A stretch of DNA of 7,371 nt. Origin: Deltaproteobacteria bacterium. Lineage in GTDB: Bacteria > Desulfobacterota_B > Binatia > Bin18. Position 1 is the first letter of the stretch. The number at the start of each line of letters is the position of its first letter. The position numbers and the translations under genes were made by a program. The stretch spans positions 1 to 7,371 of the forward strand of contig JAAXHF010000219.1 in assembly GCA_012271025.1 (NCBI GenBank). The letters are read 5' to 3'. The notes beneath the pieces were generated by a model, which did no database searches, was not told where the DNA came from, and was given only the letters and a program-made list of their open reading frames with translations. Positions 5,394 through 7,371 of this stretch are shown in pieces.

Positions 5394-7187
5394 TCATCGA
5401 ACGTCACGAGGAGCCTGGCCGTCCACTTTGATACTCAGCTCGCGCAGCTGCTTGGCATCGACCTGGCCGGGGGCGTTCGTCATCAGACACACGGCCTTGG
5501 CGGTCTTGGGAAAGGCGATCACCTCGCGCAGCGAGTCCGCCCCGGCAAACAGCATGGCCAGACGGTCAAAGCCCAGCGCAATGCCCCCGTGGGGAGGCGC
5601 CCCATAGGACAGCGCCTCCATCAGAAAACCGAATTTCTCCTGGGCCTCGACCTCGTCTATGCCCAGCAGGCCGAACATCTTCTGCTGGATGTCCTGGCGG
5701 TGGATTCTGATGCTGCCGCCGCCTAGCTCCACCCCGTTGAGGACCAGATCATAGGCAAAGGCTCGGGCTTTTCCGGGCTCGGTGTCCAGCAGCCCAAGGT
5801 CGCTGTCGTGCGGCGAGGTGAAGGGATGGTGCATGGCCGTGTAGCGCTGGGCCTCGGCGTCATACTCGAGCAGCGGAAAATCCGTTACCCACAGGAAGTT
5901 GAACTCTTCTTTGGGGATGAGGCTCAGGGCGTCTCCCAGGTGCAGCCGCAGCCGGGACAGGACATCGCATACCACCGGCTCGGCATCGGCCACAATCACC
6001 ACCAGGTCGCCCTCGTGCAGATCCAGGGCTGCCTCAATGGCGTGTTTATCCTGGTCGCCGACAAATTTGGCCAGCGGCGACTGCCAGCCGGACGCGGTCA
6101 TCCGAAACCAAGCCAGCCCCTTGGCCCCGAAACTGATCGCCAGCGGCGTCAGATCGTCAATCTCTTTGCGCGAAAACCCGGCCTTGGGGACGACAATGCC
6201 GCGCACCACTCCGCCGCCGGCCACCACGTCGCGGAAGACCTTGATGTCGGTGTTTTTGAACAGCTCGGTCAGCTCCTGCAACTCCAGACCAAAGCGGATA
6301 TCCGGTTTATCGGTGCCGTAGCGGGCCATGGCCTCGGCATACGGCAGGCGCAGGAAGGGGGTCGGCGGCTCAAAGCCCTTGACCTCTCGACACAGCCGCA
6401 CGGCCATGCCCTCGATCAGGCCAAAAATGTCATCGGGCCGGACAAACGACATCTCAACGTCAATCTGGGTGAACTCCGGCTGTCGGTCGGCGCGCAGATC
6501 CTCATCCCGAAAGCAGCGCACGATCTGGAAATACTTGTCCACGCTGCTGACCATCAGCAGCTGCTTGAACAGCTGCGGCGACTGGGGCAGGGCAAAAAAT
6601 CCGCCTGGGTTGACGCGGCTCGGAACCAGATAGTCGCGCGCGCCTTCGGGCGTACTGCGGGTCAGGATCGGCGTCTCGATTTCCAGGAAGCCCTCCGTGT
6701 CCAGGTAATCCCGGACAATCTTGGCCAGACGGTGGCGCAGACGCAGATTCTCGAACATCCTGGGCCGTCGCAAATCCAGATAGCGGTAGCGCAAACGGGT
6801 ATTCTCGGTTGGCTCGGTTTCGTCCTCAATCGGAAATGGCGGCGTGCGGGACGGATTCAGGATGCGCAGTTCATCGACGACCAGCTCGACCTCGCCGGTC
6901 GGCAGATTGGGGTTGATCGTGTCCGCCGAGCGCCGCTCCAGATGCCCCTGGGCGGCCACCACAAACTCGGCCCGCAGCGCCTTGGCCCGGTTATGAGCGG
7001 CCGGACTGACCTGCGGATTACACACAATCTGGACCAGCCCCGAGCGGTCACGCAGGTCAATGAAGGTGACGCCGCCGTGATCACGCTGAGAGTGCACCCA
7101 GCCCATCAGCACCATTTCTTGCCCCACCTGACTGCTCCGAGGGGCTCCACACGGACAGCTGCGCTGCCAGTCGCCTAAAGATTCCAC
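5394..7187 (-). CDS. aspS: Aspartyl-tRNA synthetase, bacterial type, probably non-discriminating
   Basis: AspRS joins aspartate to its tRNA in the cytoplasm. The 597-residue product has the bacterial layout: N-terminal OB-fold anticodon domain (about 20-110, GWVHSQRDHGG...FIDLRDRSGLVQ), class II catalytic core with motif 2 (FRDEDLRADRQPEFTQID, 226-243) and motif 3 (GIALGFDRLAML, 535-546), and the bacterial GAD insertion (about 280-400). Length matches the usual 590-600. GTG 7187 is chosen: AAGGGAG lies 5 bases upstream, and the resulting N-terminus is close to the family norm. ATG 7208 (604 residues) has pyrimidines rather than a ribosome site before it, and TTG 7250 would place a stable hairpin in the coding region. 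His37 in RDHGG matches the residue linked to non-discriminating AspRS in Pseudomonas aeruginosa (E. coli has Leu), so the enzyme probably also charges tRNA-Asn for GatCAB conversion. It appears to head the aspS-cytochrome-SDR transcript. Confidence 0.97.
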   Translation of the reverse strand: MESLGDWQRSCPCGAPRSSQVGQEMVLMGWVHSQRDHGGVTFIDLRDRSGLVQIVCNPQVSPAAHNRAKALRAEFVVAAQGHLERRSADTINPNLPTGEVELVVDELRILNPSRTPPFPIEDETEPTENTRLRYRYLDLRRPRMFENLRLRHRLAKIVRDYLDTEGFLEIETPILTRSTPEGARDYLVPSRVNPGGFFALPQSPQLFKQLLMVSSVDKYFQIVRCFRDEDLRADRQPEFTQIDVEMSFVRPDDIFGLIEGMAVRLCREVKGFEPPTPFLRLPYAEAMARYGTDKPDIRFGLELQELTELFKNTDIKVFRDVVAGGGVVRGIVVPKAGFSRKEIDDLTPLAISFGAKGLAWFRMTASGWQSPLAKFVGDQDKHAIEAALDLHEGDLVVIVADAEPVVCDVLSRLRLHLGDALSLIPKEEFNFLWVTDFPLLEYDAEAQRYTAMHHPFTSPHDSDLGLLDTEPGKARAFAYDLVLNGVELGGGSIRIHRQDIQQKMFGLLGIDEVEAQEKFGFLMEALSYGAPPHGGIALGFDRLAMLFAGADSLREVIAFPKTAKAVCLMTNAPGQVDAKQLRELSIKVDGQAPRDVR

Positions 7188-7192
7188 AGTGT

Positions 7193-7199
7193 CTCCCTT
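7193..7199 (-). promoter_or_regulatory. Ribosome binding site supporting the GTG start of aspS
   Basis: AAGGGAG (minus strand) lies 5 bases before GTG 7187. The other in-frame candidates, ATG 7208 and TTG 7250, have no comparable site, so this decides the start. Confidence 0.6.
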
Positions 7200-7216
7200 A
7201 TGCTGCATACGGAAAA

Positions 7217-7244
7217 GGAGGAACGACCGAGCTGCCGTCCCTCC
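7217..7244 (-). promoter_or_regulatory. GC-rich hairpin in the aspS leader, possible attenuator
   Basis: Read on the minus strand, GGAGGGACG (7244-7236) pairs with CGTTCCTCC (7225-7217) over 9 base pairs including one G-U, with a 10-base loop. It is followed by TTTTCC (7216-7211). The G-U pair makes the stem perfect only in minus-strand RNA; on the plus strand the same position is an A-C mismatch. It sits 30-57 bases before GTG 7187, in the untranslated leader. The U run is short, so an efficient intrinsic terminator is doubtful. Part of the 3' arm (CUCCU) could also pair with the GGGAG of the ribosome site, allowing a simple two-state leader; that is inference. Confidence 0.4.
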
Positions 7245-7347
7245 GAACAAGACACGCTATTGTGCCAAAAGTGCACGCTGATAACTAGCCCGTCACGCGG
7301 CAGGCTACCGTCCGAATTTGCCGCTGAACTGCTGAATTTGCTGAGCG

Positions 7348-7371
7348 GTAGGGGCGGGTTTCAAACCCGCC
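7348..7371. repeat. REP-like palindrome, cut by the window edge
   Basis: GGCGGGTTT (7353-7361) and AAACCCGCC (7363-7371) are perfect 9-base inverted arms around a single C, preceded by GTAGG at 7348-7352. The flanking bases suggest that the full unit continues symmetrically beyond the window as ...GCCCCTAC. Short units with a GTAGGGGCGGGTTT-like arm occur as dispersed extragenic palindromes in several GC-rich environmental bacteria (from memory). It lies about 160 bases upstream of aspS and could alternatively be the stem of a terminator for a gene outside the window. Confidence 0.55.

Noticed and set aside
5808..7178. 456-residue plus-strand frame opposite aspS
   Set aside because: It is antisense to a complete AspRS, is rich in Gln, His, Gly and Arg as expected of such shadows, and has no family motif.
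7253..7270. TTTTGGCACAATAG upstream of aspS as a sigma-54 promoter
   Set aside because: The TGGCAC half is present, but no GC-containing TTGC element follows at the required spacing.

Overview
The window is 7.4 kb of GC-rich bacterial chromosome. Core housekeeping genes flank a short accessory insert. Genes are closely packed. Hand-counted 60-base samples give about 67% G+C in the housekeeping part and about 45-48% in two small genes in the middle. The mixture suggests a free-living, respiring, Gram-negative-type bacterium: a UvrB, an arabinose-5-phosphate isomerase-like sugar isomerase, a periplasmic dihaem cytochrome c, and a bacterial AspRS carrying the His-Gly signature of a non-discriminating enzyme. 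I cannot name the genus; an uncultured deltaproteobacterial or Tectomicrobia-like lineage would fit, but that is a guess.

Left part, plus strand (1-1690): the 3' end of uvrB (nucleotide excision repair), then 2 bases later a compact SIS-domain sugar-phosphate isomerase of the KdsD/KpsF/GutQ family without the usual CBS domains, then a HicB-like antitoxin with no HicA toxin beside it. The first two are almost certainly co-transcribed.

Middle, minus strand (1762-2997): two small accessory genes of lower G+C. One encodes an exported protein of unknown function with two cysteines. The other encodes a two-helix membrane protein with the RYxRAIExLG...GGIxAL segment that often precedes pentapeptide repeats, but here no repeats follow. 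The 234-base spacer between them is GC-rich like the host and appears non-coding.

Right part, minus strand (3128-7187): aspS, then a periplasmic protein with an unrecognised N-terminal domain and two class I cytochrome c domains, then a short-chain dehydrogenase whose start overlaps the cytochrome stop by 14 bases. The order and spacing suggest one transcript, aspS to cytochrome to SDR. The cytochrome and SDR may belong to one redox process, while aspS is probably only an upstream passenger. A GC-rich hairpin lies in the aspS leader, and a REP-like palindrome runs off the right edge of the window.

I see no CRISPR array, tRNA, rRNA, transposase or complete toxin-antitoxin pair. The most unusual items are the cytochrome N-terminal domain with its linkage to the SDR, the pentapeptide-family head protein without repeats, the CBS-less isomerase next to uvrB, and the aspS leader hairpin.
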